NCBI GenBank assembly: GCA_004017535.1
Contig: SAJS01000001.1
Span: 992,001-1,056,000, forward strand
DNA: 64,000 nt
Source of the DNA: Mesorhizobium sp.
GTDB taxonomy: Bacteria > Pseudomonadota > Alphaproteobacteria > Rhizobiales > Rhizobiaceae
Direction of reading: 5' to 3'
Shown: positions 37,117 to 45,702 of the stretch, piece by piece
Numbering within the stretch: position 1 is the first letter of the stretch
How the letters are laid out: each line of letters begins with the position of its first letter
Translations under genes and position numbers: made by a program
Notes under the pieces: generated by a model
What the model was told of the DNA's origin: nothing
The model's database searches: none
What the model saw: only the letters and a program-made list of their open reading frames with translations

Positions 37117-37422
37117 GTGGCATTTGATCCAGCCAAAGAGCGAGATGAACTGATCAAGCTCCAACACGGGCTGTGCTGCTGGTGCGGCGAGCCGTTCACA
37201 GCGACCGGCACTCCGAGGGAAGCCACACTGGAACATGTGAAACCAAAGATGCACGGCGGCACGAACGCTCGCGCCAATCTGGCTGCAGCTTGCAAGCAGT
37301 GCAATCAGGATCGCGGCAATCGAATGAACGAGGCCAAGCAGCAAGCCGCCAAGAGGAAAAAGGCGGCGAGGGCTCGACTTACTTCGGCGCAGCGCCGAGC
37401 CACTGCTCGAAAGCGACGCTGA
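37117..37422 (+). CDS. HNH endonuclease-domain protein
   Basis: A protein of about 101 residues with a compact HNH fold. Zinc cysteines are in LCCWCGEPF and ACKQCNQDRGN; the HNH core is ATLEHVKPKMHGGTNARANLAAACK, with the first His in EHV and Asn in ARANL. The C-terminus is lysine- and arginine-rich, suiting DNA binding. The GTG giving VAFDPAKERDEL follows an AGGGAGGG ribosome site; a longer TTG start at 37036 is possible. It stands alone on the plus strand among accessory genes. It could be a phage-type or standalone homing-like nuclease. Confidence 0.75.
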   Translation: MAFDPAKERDELIKLQHGLCCWCGEPFTATGTPREATLEHVKPKMHGGTNARANLAAACKQCNQDRGNRMNEAKQQAAKRKKAARARLTSAQRRATARKRR

Positions 37423-37428
37423 AAGGTT

Positions 37429-37587
37429 TTAACCCGCGAAGGCGTGGACGATGGCAAAGCCCACTCCGATTGCGAGGCCAGTGGCGAGGCTTTCGGCCAG
37501 GCGCAACGCCAAGGCGCCGTAGCGTTCTCGCAGCCGCGCTGGGCGGGTTCTTAGGGCTGCTGCAATGTCGTCGAATATCGCTTCCAT
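37429..37587 (-). CDS. 52-residue membrane protein
   Basis: A short gene reading MEAIFDDIAAALRTRPARLR through to a hydrophobic end, LATGLAIGVGFAIVHAFAG. The N-terminal half is amphipathic and the C-terminal half is one membrane helix. A related fragment occurs at 36898-36963 in the opposite direction, which argues that this is a real, spreading small gene and not chance. Converges tail-to-tail with the HNH gene, 6 bp apart. Function unknown. Confidence 0.5.
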   Translation of the reverse strand: MEAIFDDIAAALRTRPARLRERYGALALRLAESLATGLAIGVGFAIVHAFAG

Positions 37588-37809
37588 GGTTGCCACCTGC
37601 GATTTCTTCGAGGGGCAAGACTAGAGCAGAAGCATTGAAATGTGAATCCCTAGCCATATGGCGTCATCGCACAATAGCGGTGGCCTCATGTCGTCTTGTC
37701 GCTCAGTGGCGTTTTCCGCTTCGGCGCCACGTGGCTGGTGACGAGCCGCACGGCACTGCGCTTGACAGTGATTCCGAGATCCTTGCCGCCGACCGTCACC
37801 GTATCGTCG

Positions 37810-38409
37810 TCAACGCGGGATCCCCCAGGGAGCGGCTTGACGAAACCAGCGCGACGTAGCGGGCGCTGGGGGCTTTAACGGTCGAACAAAGGTGCCGGTC
37901 TCTTTGATAGCCTCGCACACCGATACGCGAAGGCTTTGGCACGTCCGGTCAACAGCTTGCAGAGAGGGGGCCGAAAAGTACCCGGTGCGTATATATCGTG
38001 TACGAATGACGATGTCGGTTTCTGCCATCATTCTCAGGACTTCCATGTCCTCATCCCTCAAGACAAGGCCCAACTCAGCGGCCCGCCTCCCGAGGCGATC
38101 GGCCCTATGGCCGAACCTTCTACTCGCAAGATCGGCGACGGACACGCCTCTTAATCTGAGGTACGATTTCAGAAATAGTTCTATCGCGTGATAGATAGGG
38201 GAATCCGGGCGCGTGGCGGTGGTTCTTACCTTCGCCAGGGCACGAGCTCCTTCATGGTATGAAACAGCACAGTGGTAGAGGCCAATTGAATTGGTCCGCT
38301 CGTCGTCATCCCTGCCTGACTTAGTCACGGAATTCGCTTCCGCAGCCTCACCCCGGCGCCGCCGCCGTGCGAGCTGAACCATCGGAGCAACTTCATAGAT
38401 CATGCTCAT
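37810..38409 (-). CDS. HEPN-like domain protein
   Basis: A 199-residue protein. The central part, YHEGARALAKV, then SPIYHAIELFLKSYLRLRG, then FGHRADRLGRRAAELGL, resembles the alpha-helical HEPN domains that bind nucleotides or cleave RNA; YHAIELFLKSYL is the usual helix for this family. No clear R-x4-6-H RNase motif is seen, so it may be a non-nuclease member. The start ATG lies 17 bp inside the end of the upstream gene, suggesting coupling. The proline-rich C-terminus looks less like protein and may be a read-through. Function unknown. Confidence 0.55.
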   Translation of the reverse strand: MSMIYEVAPMVQLARRRRRGEAAEANSVTKSGRDDDERTNSIGLYHCAVSYHEGARALAKVRTTATRPDSPIYHAIELFLKSYLRLRGVSVADLASRRFGHRADRLGRRAAELGLVLRDEDMEVLRMMAETDIVIRTRYIRTGYFSAPSLQAVDRTCQSLRVSVCEAIKETGTFVRPLKPPAPATSRWFRQAAPWGIPR

Positions 38410-38626
38410 CGTCGGCGAGATATGCCCTCACGCTTCCGAAGTCGCGATCCATGCCGCCGGTGGGGTGCTTTTTCTCGTGCCAGGTGATCGCCCAATAGCC
38501 AGTTTCCTCCAGATCGTTCATCGCGCGGACTCGATCTCGGTCGGCTGGAAACTGCGCTCTGAGAAGGCGATTGACGGCGTCCACACCACCGTCGCGATAC
38601 GCCTGCAGGCATGTATCGTGAAGCAT
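38393..38626 (-). CDS. Conserved-looking small protein of unknown function
   Basis: A 77-residue acidic-basic mixed protein (MLHDTCLQAYRDGGVDAVNR, then GYWAITWHEKKHPTGGMDRD, then YLADDEHDL). No domain recognised. Its end overlaps the start of the HEPN-like gene by 17 bp. A long run of G (9 bases) forms its ribosome-site region, just after the end of the upstream cysteine-rich gene. Confidence 0.5.
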   Translation of the reverse strand: MLHDTCLQAYRDGGVDAVNRLLRAQFPADRDRVRAMNDLEETGYWAITWHEKKHPTGGMDRDFGSVRAYLADDEHDL

Positions 38627-38629
38627 CGT

Positions 38630-38973
38630 CTATCCCCCCCCGCAAGACTTGCAGAGGCAGGATCGCGCAACTGAGGCGAGTACGCAAGCCGGCTTGATCT
38701 GCATGGCCCTGCAATGCATGGCGCTGGCCAGGCAAGCCCGGCAGAGGGCGATCGAGGCCCGGGCGGCGTAGCGGTCGTAATTGGCTGGCGGCAACCTCTT
38801 GGACACCTTGTCGACAACGGAAGCGAGACCTTCTCTATCGACATGTAGAGCATACCGTACATGAAAGCGAACAAAGCCGCGGGCCAAGGCCCCTTAAAAC
38901 TCAAATACGCGAGGAATCCTGCCCCGATCATTCCCCCAAAAAAGAGCATCACCGACTTGCAGCCAGTTCCCAT
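38630..38973 (-). pseudogene. Small membrane plus cysteine-rich protein gene, probably frameshifted
   Basis: From the ATG the frame encodes two hydrophobic stretches (MLFFGGMIGAGFLAYLSFKG, then AALFAFMYGMLYM). It then loses sense; a second frame entered near 38845 continues as VDREGLASVVDKVSKRLP, then CRACLASAMHCRAM, and ends in CLCKSCGGG. The two parts join with a one-base shift. The product would have about 115 residues with a cysteine-rich tail. The downstream poly-C tract (38633-38641) may be unstable. Either a decayed gene or a sequencing slip. The 288 bp upstream to 39261 hold nothing recognised. Confidence 0.4.
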
Positions 38974-39261
38974 ACTATCCCTCCGAGTCCCTGAAACTTG
39001 CCGGAGGATGACAGCAAAGCTTCTTTTCAGGAAGGGAGTGGGCAGGCGGGTCGCCTAACGCGGGGCCGATTGCACCTTCATCAGGAAGGCGCACCGAGCG
39101 CTTCAGATCGTGACGTTCCCTTCGGGAAAAGCCTCCGCTAAGCCATTTGCCTCGTTCGCCAAACTCTTCCCGAATGCCATCTCAAATAAATAGGCGCACA
39201 ATTTCGTCATATCTCGATCGAACTGCGCGAAGCCATCTACTGAGTAAAGATCGCGGCCAGC

Positions 39262-39711
39262 TCACGTTACCTTGGTTTTGCGAAATTCGCGTCTTAGCGC
39301 AGGGGTAAAGCCATGAGCCAATGCATTCCGGATTGCATTGAGCTTTTCGACTAATGAAGCGATAGCAGGATCGACTTTTCGGATTTCCTTAACAGCTGCT
39401 AGCTTGCGGACCAGATAGAGGTCATCCAGAACAAAATTGACGAAGGTCCGGACCTTCTTTTGCCTGTATCTTTTAAGAAAGTCTTTAGCTGGAAAAAAGT
39501 AGGATATCATTACGACCGAGAGTAACTCGTCAACGAAGACATAGTCCCCAATAACCTTCATCCGAATCATATCCATTTTCATTCTATCGAGCTGGCTTCG
39601 GCGAGCATCGGGCTCATAGGTCTCTTCCACCGCCCACCGGTCATATCCACCAATCCTAAGGATCTCCTCGATATCGCCGACAATGCGCTTTTGCGCCCTC
39701 GTGAGTGTCAT
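39262..39711 (-). CDS. HEPN-type protein with R-x4-H motif
   Basis: A 149-residue, mostly helical protein beginning MTLTRAQKRIVGDIEEIL. The C-terminal segment LNAIRNALAHGFTPALRRE contains R-x4-H, the catalytic pattern of HEPN ribonucleases in defence and toxin-antitoxin systems. Residues 80-110 (YFFPAKDFLKRYRQKKVRTF) are basic. The base composition is poorer in GC than the core block, consistent with transfer. The longer frame upstream is not supported. No antitoxin-like nucleotidyltransferase is adjacent, so a role in defence is a guess. Confidence 0.55.
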   Translation of the reverse strand: MTLTRAQKRIVGDIEEILRIGGYDRWAVEETYEPDARRSQLDRMKMDMIRMKVIGDYVFVDELLSVVMISYFFPAKDFLKRYRQKKVRTFVNFVLDDLYLVRKLAAVKEIRKVDPAIASLVEKLNAIRNALAHGFTPALRREFRKTKVT

Positions 39712-39781
39712 ATCGTTTTCCCTTAGCAGAGGCGCTTCTGCGCTATAAACATGGGTGGCGAATAACGCGCGCCGGCAGGCT

Positions 39782-40279
39782 CTATTCATTGGGCTGGTCG
39801 ACTTGCTGGAGGCTGAACCAACGCCACCTGCGGCCCCAGACTGGATCGCTTTTCAGGCCCTGGCCGATGTTATCGAATCCACGCACCATGACGTAGAGGC
39901 TGGCGGCATATTTCGCGAGATCAGCCACGAGAGGAAACGACCAGCCCTGCGGTACAGGCACCCCTCTCATCGACTGATAGACGGTGACGACCAGCAAGAC
40001 GAGGGCAAAGAAGATCTCCAGCGAGCCATACTGCCATCGGCGGTGCTCTCTCATCCAGTAGGCCAAGATGCAGAGCATGATGAAGGTCGAGAACCCGGCC
40101 AGCAAGACGAGCGCTACTGCCGCGAATATGACCGTGGTCGGGAGCTTGTCTAGGCCGACACTCAACAACCCGAGCGCAGTTATCTGACTAGCCCCCATCA
40201 GTGCGACCGGCACCAAATAGACCGCCTTGCGCAGCCGCTTTTGGCCCGGTGAGAGAACTGCTCGCTTTTCGTATTGCAT
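39782..40279 (-). CDS. Four-helix membrane protein of unknown function
   Basis: A 165-residue integral membrane protein starting MQYEKRAVLSPGQKRLRK. Hydrophobic segments are AVYLVPVALMGASQITALGLL, VIFAAVALVLLAGFSTFIML, LEIFFALVLLVVTVY and a weaker SFPLVADLAKYAASLYVM. The C-terminus ends in a tryptophan-rich cytosolic tail (WGRRWRWFSLQQ). No family recognised. It sits 70 bp upstream of the HEPN-type gene on the same strand and could be transcribed with it. Confidence 0.6.
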   Translation of the reverse strand: MQYEKRAVLSPGQKRLRKAVYLVPVALMGASQITALGLLSVGLDKLPTTVIFAAVALVLLAGFSTFIMLCILAYWMREHRRWQYGSLEIFFALVLLVVTVYQSMRGVPVPQGWSFPLVADLAKYAASLYVMVRGFDNIGQGLKSDPVWGRRWRWFSLQQVDQPNE

Positions 40280-40362
40280 TCGATCACCCCCGCTGGTGGC
40301 GACAATTGCGCAACCCAATCGGCGCACACAAGCCGGCGCCCTAAAGGGAGCGCGCGCTCCTC

Positions 40363-40680
40363 TTATCGGGGGTAACCCTTGTCGAGATAATACATAAACG
40401 CCGTGCAGAACGTGTTCTGTGTATGGGTTTTAGCGATGTCGTCGGCGATCGCATGTGCGCGTTTTCGCGCCCGCTCGATAACCGCGTCTTTCGTCAGAGC
40501 TCCCTCGATCATTGCTGAACCAATTGCCATTTGCATCGCTTTGTCTTCCGGCGGTGCACGGCAGACCCCCTCGCTCACTGCCAGTAGTGCAATTTTCTCG
40601 ATCCAGCGCTTCTCCTGCTTGGCTGCAGCCGGCGTAGTGACCAGCACAATGGCTGCCAAGATTTGCAAAGTTCGCGTCAT
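40363..40680 (-). CDS. Small secreted protein of unknown function
   Basis: A 105-residue protein with a clear signal peptide (MTRTLQILAAIVLVTTPAAA, cleavage expected after AAA). The mature part is helical with two cysteines (GVCRAPPEDK and NTFCTAFMYY) that could form a disulfide. It starts 10 bp after the XRE regulator stop, so the two are one operon. Function unknown. Confidence 0.6.
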   Translation of the reverse strand: MTRTLQILAAIVLVTTPAAAKQEKRWIEKIALLAVSEGVCRAPPEDKAMQMAIGSAMIEGALTKDAVIERARKRAHAIADDIAKTHTQNTFCTAFMYYLDKGYPR

Positions 40681-40690
40681 TTCCGCAACC

Positions 40691-40900
40691 TCACGCCGGC
40701 GCCGGGATGAACTCGACGCCGGCCGTTTCGAGGGCTTGCTGCAGTTTGGTGAGGGTTTCGGGATCACCACAAGACTTGCCGGTCTCAAAGTTGGTGATCG
40801 TGTTCCGGTGAACTCCCGACCTCTCCGAGAGGTCGCGAACGCTCCAGTTCACAAGACCGCGGGCCGCTCGCATCTGTGCGCTTGTCACATATAATTCCAC
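40691..40900 (-). CDS. XRE-family DNA-binding protein
   Basis: A 69-residue protein that is essentially one helix-turn-helix: QMRAARGLVNWSVRDLSERS, then GVHRNTITNFETGKS, then a short C-terminal helix. The start shown is GTG; a second GTG four codons later is possible. A perfect palindrome lies 3 bp upstream (40904-40914), suggesting autoregulation. It precedes the small secreted-protein gene. Confidence 0.75.
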   Translation of the reverse strand: MELYVTSAQMRAARGLVNWSVRDLSERSGVHRNTITNFETGKSCGDPETLTKLQQALETAGVEFIPAPA

Positions 40901-40903
40901 ATC

Positions 40904-40914
40904 TGTAAATTACA
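40904..40914. promoter_or_regulatory. Palindrome TGTAA-A-TTACA upstream of the XRE gene
   Basis: Perfect 5-bp arms around one base, ending 3 bp before the XRE start codon. The position and AT-rich content suit an operator for the regulator itself. Binding is inferred. Confidence 0.45.
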
Positions 40915-41044
40915 CAGTGCGCCAATAGCACAATTTCGGGAGAATGCCGAACAGCCATGTTCCGGCAGCCGGCGAAGCTATGCCCGCTGACCGGGTCATT
41001 GGCCGCTTTTCCGGCCGCATCCTACTCGTGCAGCGGAGGCCGGC

Positions 41045-41170
41045 ATGACCTACGCAGCAATAGGGCTTCTGCTGGCCTCAGCAGCGCTCCGCACGCGCCT
41101 TGCGCTCTCAAGCCTGGGGCTCCGGTCGGCGGGCTTTTCTATATCTGCCGAAGCTGGGCTGAAGTTGTAG
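41045..41170 (+). CDS. Possible 41-residue small protein
   Basis: An ATG preceded by GGAGG opens MTYAAIGLLLASAALRTRLA, a hydrophobic, signal-like start, and stops after 41 codons. No homology is recognised. It overlaps nothing else, but the length makes it uncertain. Confidence 0.25.
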   Translation: MTYAAIGLLLASAALRTRLALSSLGLRSAGFSISAEAGLKL

Positions 41171-41187
41171 CGCGCACCCGGCAACGA

Positions 41188-41370
41188 CTATTTGCTGAAG
41201 TCTTTTGGCGGCAGTTCATCTACGCTGAATTCGTGAGTGGTGCCGCTCTGGTCGGTAACGCGGAACCAATGCTCCTGCAAGGCTCGGGGCGATATAACTC
41301 TCCCTGTTACCTCTTCGACCGCCTTCAAGGCATTGTCAGCGTCGGCCTCGTTTGAAGAGACGACCTCTTC
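41188..41370 (-). pseudogene. Fragment of an unknown small protein fused to broken OMP sequence
   Basis: The minus-strand frame DADNALKAVEEVTGRVISPR, then HWFRVTDQSGTTHEFSVDELP looks like genuine protein. Its upstream part merges out of frame into the outer-membrane-protein gene at 41336-41587, so it has no start of its own. It is probably the end of a gene cut off by a deletion. Confidence 0.4.
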
Positions 41371-41587
41371 CGATCTGTCCGCCAATCGACGCAGAGGTGC
41401 TGTCCCCGTCGTAACCGGAAGGATCATAGGCGGGGATCGTGACATCGCCCCGCAAGAAATTCACGCCAGCAACCGCGCCGATGTACGCACCCGTCCAGTT
41501 ATACGAAGGTGCCTCTAGAGAGACTGCATCTGCCGCGAAGGCTGATGAGCCCAGCGCCCCGAAAAAAAGCGCCGGGAGGAAAAGCAT
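41336..41587 (-). pseudogene. 5' fragment of an Omp25/Omp31-type outer-membrane beta-barrel protein
   Basis: A signal peptide (MLFLPALFFGALGSSAFAAD) is followed by the family start SYNWTGAYIGAVAGVNF and, after a loop, SASIGGQIG. The sequence then leaves the family after about 75 residues, whereas full-length members have over 200. It is a truncated gene, probably cut by the same event that joined the fragment at 41188-41370. Confidence 0.7.
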
Positions 41588-41961
41588 CCGACCGGATGCT
41601 TTCAGGCTGGTTCGTCCGTTCAAGGCCACCGCTCGAAGAGTCGCATGAAGCTATCAGTGCGCCGAGTCGGCTAAGCCTCAACGCCCTAGATCTCGCCTTG
41701 CGCTCCTTCAGCGCCGGATTGTTGAGATCGGCGGCTCCTGCTTGATGGCGTCGAGGCGAAAGACTGCTGAACAAGTTTCTCTACACCCTCACCTTTGCGG
41801 TCCGTCGAGGCGATTGAAGGCGCTGAAGGTCCGCGGGTGTTGGCTCCGTGCCGAACCGAGCCGCGGGAGCGGCAGACGCGATACCCCGCATCAAATAAAG
41901 CAAGTTGTGGCTTCAGGCACAGCTGTTTATAGTGCAAGTCCTCACGAGCGGGAGTCAAACT
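41588..41961. other. Gene-free stretch
   Basis: About 370 bp between the broken outer-membrane-protein gene and the small gene at 41962. Several short frames exist on both strands, but none resembles protein; no repeat or RNA gene was recognised. Confidence 0.4.
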
Positions 41962-42273
41962 ATGGCCAAAAGTCCACGCGTCAAAGAGACGGAGTTTCAA
42001 TCTCAAATTGCCAATCTTGCAGGTTCGGTTCACACATATGAATCGTTCGGGCGTGCCGTCGTCGCCGCGGCGCTGCAGCAGGCGGCAGCAGCTTCGACCG
42101 ATGGGCAATTTGCGTCCACAACTGTGACCGTTGACGTAAAGCCGATTGGAAGCCGGACCTTATTGGACGAAAAGGTGAGCGCAGGGAACGCGGCGCACGG
42201 GCGCGGCGCGATTGGTCATCTTCCGCCAATCACGATCTCCATATGCGTTGGCAGTCAATGCTTAACTTTGTAG
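41962..42273 (+). CDS. Hypothetical protein
   Basis: A 103-residue protein starting MAKSPRVKETEFQSQIANLA, with GGGAG before the ATG. The middle is alanine- and glutamine-rich and helical (VVAAALQQAAAAS), the second half beta-like (STTVTVDVKPIG). No signal peptide or known domain. It is flanked on both sides by sequence without genes. Function unknown. Confidence 0.4.
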   Translation: MAKSPRVKETEFQSQIANLAGSVHTYESFGRAVVAAALQQAAAASTDGQFASTTVTVDVKPIGSRTLLDEKVSAGNAAHGRGAIGHLPPITISICVGSQCLTL

Positions 42274-42497
42274 CTTTAGCCATGCGAGCCATCTGCTGCT
42301 AAGCGGTGGGCATCCGAAGGTGGTCCAAGAACGCCTTGACCAGCGCGAGCACATTGACTTTGGACACCTACTCGCACTGAATGCCATCGGTGCGAGGCGG
42401 CCTTGGTCGATGAGTACTGGTGGCTCCTCTGCATCAAAAGTCGCGTGAAGCTTAGCGCCTCAGGATCAGGCCCCCGATCCAACGAAGCTGCGTGGGG

Positions 42498-43748
42498 CTA
42501 CCCGACCGACTTATGCTCGGCGGGTTCCTGCCCGTAGAGCAAGACCCGATTGCGGCCAGCCTGCTTGGCGCGGTAGAGCGCCTCATCGGCCATACCCTGT
42601 AGTTTCTCCGGTGAGATCGCTTCGTCTCCAGTTTGAACGGCCACGCCGATGCTGAGTGTGACCCGACGAGACACACTCGATCCCGGATGGCGAATGGCGG
42701 CAGCTTCGACACCTTTGCGGATACGCTCTCCGACCGAGTAGGCCTCGTCTTCGTTGACGCCGGGCAGAAGGACGAGGAACTCCTCGCCTCCGTAGCGGGC
42801 CACGAGATCACAGTCGCGCCTGATGTTGTCTTGGATAATCTTTGCGACCTCCACTAGGCATCGATCACCTTGGGCATGACCGAGATGGTCGTTCAGCTTC
42901 TTGAAATAGTCGATGTCGCACATCAACATCGCCGCACCACCAAGGCAACGTGTGTCAGCTCCCCATATTCTATTCAGCGTTTCCGTCATCCAGCGCCTGT
43001 TTGCGATTCCAGTTAGCGGATCGGTGCTCGCTAGGAATGCAAGCCGGTCGTTGGCTTCGGCCAGTTCGGCAACTCTGCGCCGATCTCGCAGCTCGAACAG
43101 AAAGGTCTTTTGGGCGAGAATGGTGATGATGCGCCGGGCGGCGACCGTCGCGAAGATGCCACTGGCGAAAAACAGGGTCGCGGCCACCGCGCTCCCAAGG
43201 TCAATGGCCGGATTGCGCAATTGAAAGGCGAGATAGAGGCCGAGCGCCATGGCGGCGATGGTCGCGGTCCAGGCCAAAGGAACGCCGAAAATAATGATCC
43301 CGGTGATGGCCACGAACAGCATAATGTTCAGATGCCGCTCGTAGAACTCGCCACCAGCACTGACGCCAACCAGCGCAACCGACAACAAGATGAGGAACAT
43401 GCCTGCGATCAGCGAGGCGGCTTGGACCGACGGTGCCTGTGGTTTTCGCCACAGAAGGACCACCGCCATTGCAACGGGAGGAATGATCGCGGCTGGCAGA
43501 ATCATACGGTAGGCGATCGCGCTTGGAAGGATAAGGATGTTGACCGTCAGCGTCAGCACATCCAGCAAAGCCACCCAGATCATCCATGCGCGTATGATCT
43601 TCGCGGTTTGAGACCAGATGCGCGCTCTGAACAGGCGCATGATCTCGCCTTTGAGCCGGATGTCGCGTGTGCGTCGCGCCAGAAGTTGGTCGACTTCTGC
43701 GGCTATGGCGGGCTCATACTGAGGGTCGAAATGCTCCCGACGTGACAC
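42498..43748 (-). CDS. Membrane diguanylate cyclase (GGDEF)
   Basis: A 416-residue protein with an N-terminal cytosolic stretch, about six membrane helices (residues 50-215, including WMIWVALLDVLTLTVNILIL and ASLIAGMFLILLSVALVGV), a short coiled linker and a C-terminal GGDEF domain. The active-site loop is YGGEEFLVLLPG, an accepted active variant, and the substrate region DPLTGIANRRWM is intact. It should make cyclic di-GMP. An RxxD inhibitory site is not evident. The start is GTG (VSRREHFD); an ATG at codon 36 would leave the membrane part whole. It stands alone, transcribed toward the accessory region. Confidence 0.88.
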   Translation of the reverse strand: MSRREHFDPQYEPAIAAEVDQLLARRTRDIRLKGEIMRLFRARIWSQTAKIIRAWMIWVALLDVLTLTVNILILPSAIAYRMILPAAIIPPVAMAVVLLWRKPQAPSVQAASLIAGMFLILLSVALVGVSAGGEFYERHLNIMLFVAITGIIIFGVPLAWTATIAAMALGLYLAFQLRNPAIDLGSAVAATLFFASGIFATVAARRIITILAQKTFLFELRDRRRVAELAEANDRLAFLASTDPLTGIANRRWMTETLNRIWGADTRCLGGAAMLMCDIDYFKKLNDHLGHAQGDRCLVEVAKIIQDNIRRDCDLVARYGGEEFLVLLPGVNEDEAYSVGERIRKGVEAAAIRHPGSSVSRRVTLSIGVAVQTGDEAISPEKLQGMADEALYRAKQAGRNRVLLYGQEPAEHKSVG

Positions 43749-43988
43749 GTTCTCGGGCCTTTCGCCTCTTGTCTCCTACAGCTTCCACCCCTGCGGGTTG
43801 CAATGGGGAACATGTCCGGTCTTTCTAAAGATTTGCTTTCCCTAGGAGCGAAAATCCCGCTCGTGCGCCGATCTCCCGCATGGCTACTCGCGGCGGTGGT
43901 CGTAAGAAGGCCGCTTAAGAGGCTTATGTCAGAGCGATCTCGGTCCAGCTAGTTTTTCAGCTGCGTCAACACCTTAGGTGCCCTTCCC

Positions 43989-45260
43989 GAGAGATGGGTG
44001 ACAGTTCATTCCGGATAGATGGGTTACACTTTTGGCCCTTTGCAAGGAGAGCAAGGTGCCTTGGAAGGAGTGTAACGTCATGGACGAGCGGCTTAAGTTC
44101 GTGGCCCGTCTGCTGGACGGAGAGAAGATGGCGGTCCTTTGCCGGGAGTTCGATATCTCGCGCAAGACCGGCTACAAGATCCTCGCGCGCTACAATGATA
44201 GCGGCCTTGAGGGGCTGACGGATCGGTCACGCCGGCCCTATCGCCACGCCAATCAGCTTCCGTTTCAAATCGAGAAGCTGATTGTGCGCCTGAAGCAGGA
44301 CAAGCCGACTTGGGGTGCGCCTAAGATACGCGAGCGGCTGGCCCGGCTCTATCCGGATGTGCACAGGCCTGCGATCTCGACGGTGCATGCGGTGCTCGAC
44401 CGGCACGGTATGGTCGAGCACCGCAAGCGACGGCGCAACAAGGCGACGGGGACGCCACTTTCAAGCAGCTGTCGACCCAATGATCTGTGGTGTGCCGACT
44501 ACAAGGGCGAGTTCATGCTCACCGATCGGCGCTATTGCTATCCGCTGACGATCACTGACTTCGCCAGCCGATATCTCATTGCCTGCGAGGCGCTGTCGAC
44601 CACCAAGGAAGCCTATGCCTTCACCGTGTTCGAGAGCGTTTTCAAGGAGTTCGGTCTGCCCCGCGCCATCAGGACCGACAATGGCGTTCCCTTCGCCAGC
44701 CCCAACGCGCTCTTCAACCTCAGCAAGCTGTCGGTCTGGTGGCTGCGCCTGGGCATCGACATCGAGCGCATCCAGCCGGGCTGCCCACAGCAGAACGGGC
44801 GCCACGAGCGCATGCACCTCACCCTGAAGAAGGAAGCCACCAAACCGGCTGGCGCCAATTTCCTTCAGCAACAGGCCAGGTTCGATGACTTCATCGACGA
44901 GTTCAACTCAGAGCGCCCGCATCAGGCGCTCGGCATGGACTGCCCGGCAGAGCGCTACACGCCCTCAACGCGCCCCTACACTGGCTTGCCCGAGCTCGAC
45001 TATCCGTTTCACGATAAGGCCGTCACCGTCACCACCTGCGGTCGCATCTGCTACAATCGCAAGAAGATCAACCTTAGCCTCGTCTTTGCCGGCCAGACCG
45101 TCGGCATCAAACAGATCGAAGACCATATCTGGCTTGCCAGCTTCATGGACTATGACTTGGGGTACTTTGATGATGAGACATGCAGGCTCGAACCACTCCA
45201 CAACCCCTTCGGGCCAAAAGTGTTACCCATGTCTCCGGTATAAACTGTAACCTATGTGTC
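43989..45260 (+). mobile_element. IS481-family insertion sequence, about 1.27 kb
   Basis: The ends form a long imperfect inverted repeat of about 50 bp. The left reads GAGATGGGTGACAGTTCATT... and the right, on the other strand, ACATAGGTTACAGTTTATA...; both run into ATGGGT-ACACTTTTGGCCC. One intact transposase fills the interior. Exact outer ends and a target duplication could not be fixed by eye. The right end lies about 20 bp from the 3' end of tRNA-Phe. Confidence 0.8.
44056..45243 (+). CDS. IS481-family transposase
   Basis: A 395-residue transposase. The N-terminal helix-turn-helix (LLDGEKMAVLCREFDISRKT, then GYKILARYNDSGLEGLTDRS) is typical. The catalytic core shows the first Asp in LWCADYKGEFML, the second in IRTDNGVPFASP and the Glu in QNGRHERMHLTLKKEA; ERPHQALGM is the usual core end. 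The GTG giving VPWKECNVMDERL is chosen because family members start this way; an ATG eight codons later and a TTG eight codons earlier are possible. The gene is intact. Confidence 0.93.
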   Translation: MPWKECNVMDERLKFVARLLDGEKMAVLCREFDISRKTGYKILARYNDSGLEGLTDRSRRPYRHANQLPFQIEKLIVRLKQDKPTWGAPKIRERLARLYPDVHRPAISTVHAVLDRHGMVEHRKRRRNKATGTPLSSSCRPNDLWCADYKGEFMLTDRRYCYPLTITDFASRYLIACEALSTTKEAYAFTVFESVFKEFGLPRAIRTDNGVPFASPNALFNLSKLSVWWLRLGIDIERIQPGCPQQNGRHERMHLTLKKEATKPAGANFLQQQARFDDFIDEFNSERPHQALGMDCPAERYTPSTRPYTGLPELDYPFHDKAVTVTTCGRICYNRKKINLSLVFAGQTVGIKQIEDHIWLASFMDYDLGYFDDETCRLEPLHNPFGPKVLPMSPV

Positions 45261-45280
45261 CGGAACGGACCGGAAGGTGG

Positions 45281-45356
<76 letters not shown>

Positions 45357-45630
45357 CTGCGCCGGCTAACGGGATGCGCCCGCCGGGTTTCGCGAAGGCA
45401 CCAGGCGGCGCCCCTTGAAAGCGCGTGGGTTATAGCACGGGAATCTTGGCTGTCCAGCGCCTAACGGGCGATTTTCCGGGGCAATTGTCGCAGGCGCCTG
45501 ATGGGTTCGAACGATGTCGGCAAAGGAGCAATCGCACTTGCCGGCAAAGCCGGGATCTGATTGCCCGCAATCGCCCCAAAAGCATCTCTCGAAGGTGGGA
45601 ACCGGTTTCGGGATGAACACATGCGCTAAT
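45357..45630. other. Intergenic region between tRNA-Phe and yacG operon end
   Basis: No gene is seen. Around 45590-45615 the sequence GTGGGAACCGGTTTCGGGATGA is a worn copy of the palindromic repeat found intact at 47322-47484. Confidence 0.45.
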
Positions 45631-45680
45631 TAAAAAACCTAAAGCGCATGGAGCGATCTGAAAGATCGCGACCCGCTTTA
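45631..45680 (-). terminator. Probable intrinsic terminator of the yacG operon, made from a palindromic repeat
   Basis: Read on the minus strand downstream of yacG: AAAGCGGGT, then the perfect stem GCGATCT-TTC-AGATCGC, then the outer arm closing with CGCTTT, followed by AGG and six T. A strong hairpin plus T-run directly after the last gene of the core block supports termination. The hairpin resembles a dispersed intergenic palindrome of this group. Confidence 0.6.
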
Positions 45681-45702
45681 GAAGGGGGCGTGCCGCTGGC
45701 GC

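Noticed and set aside
38518-38843. C-terminal half of the 151-residue frame beginning at 38973
   Set aside because: After about 45 residues it becomes a proline- and arginine-rich shadow; a different frame continues the protein.
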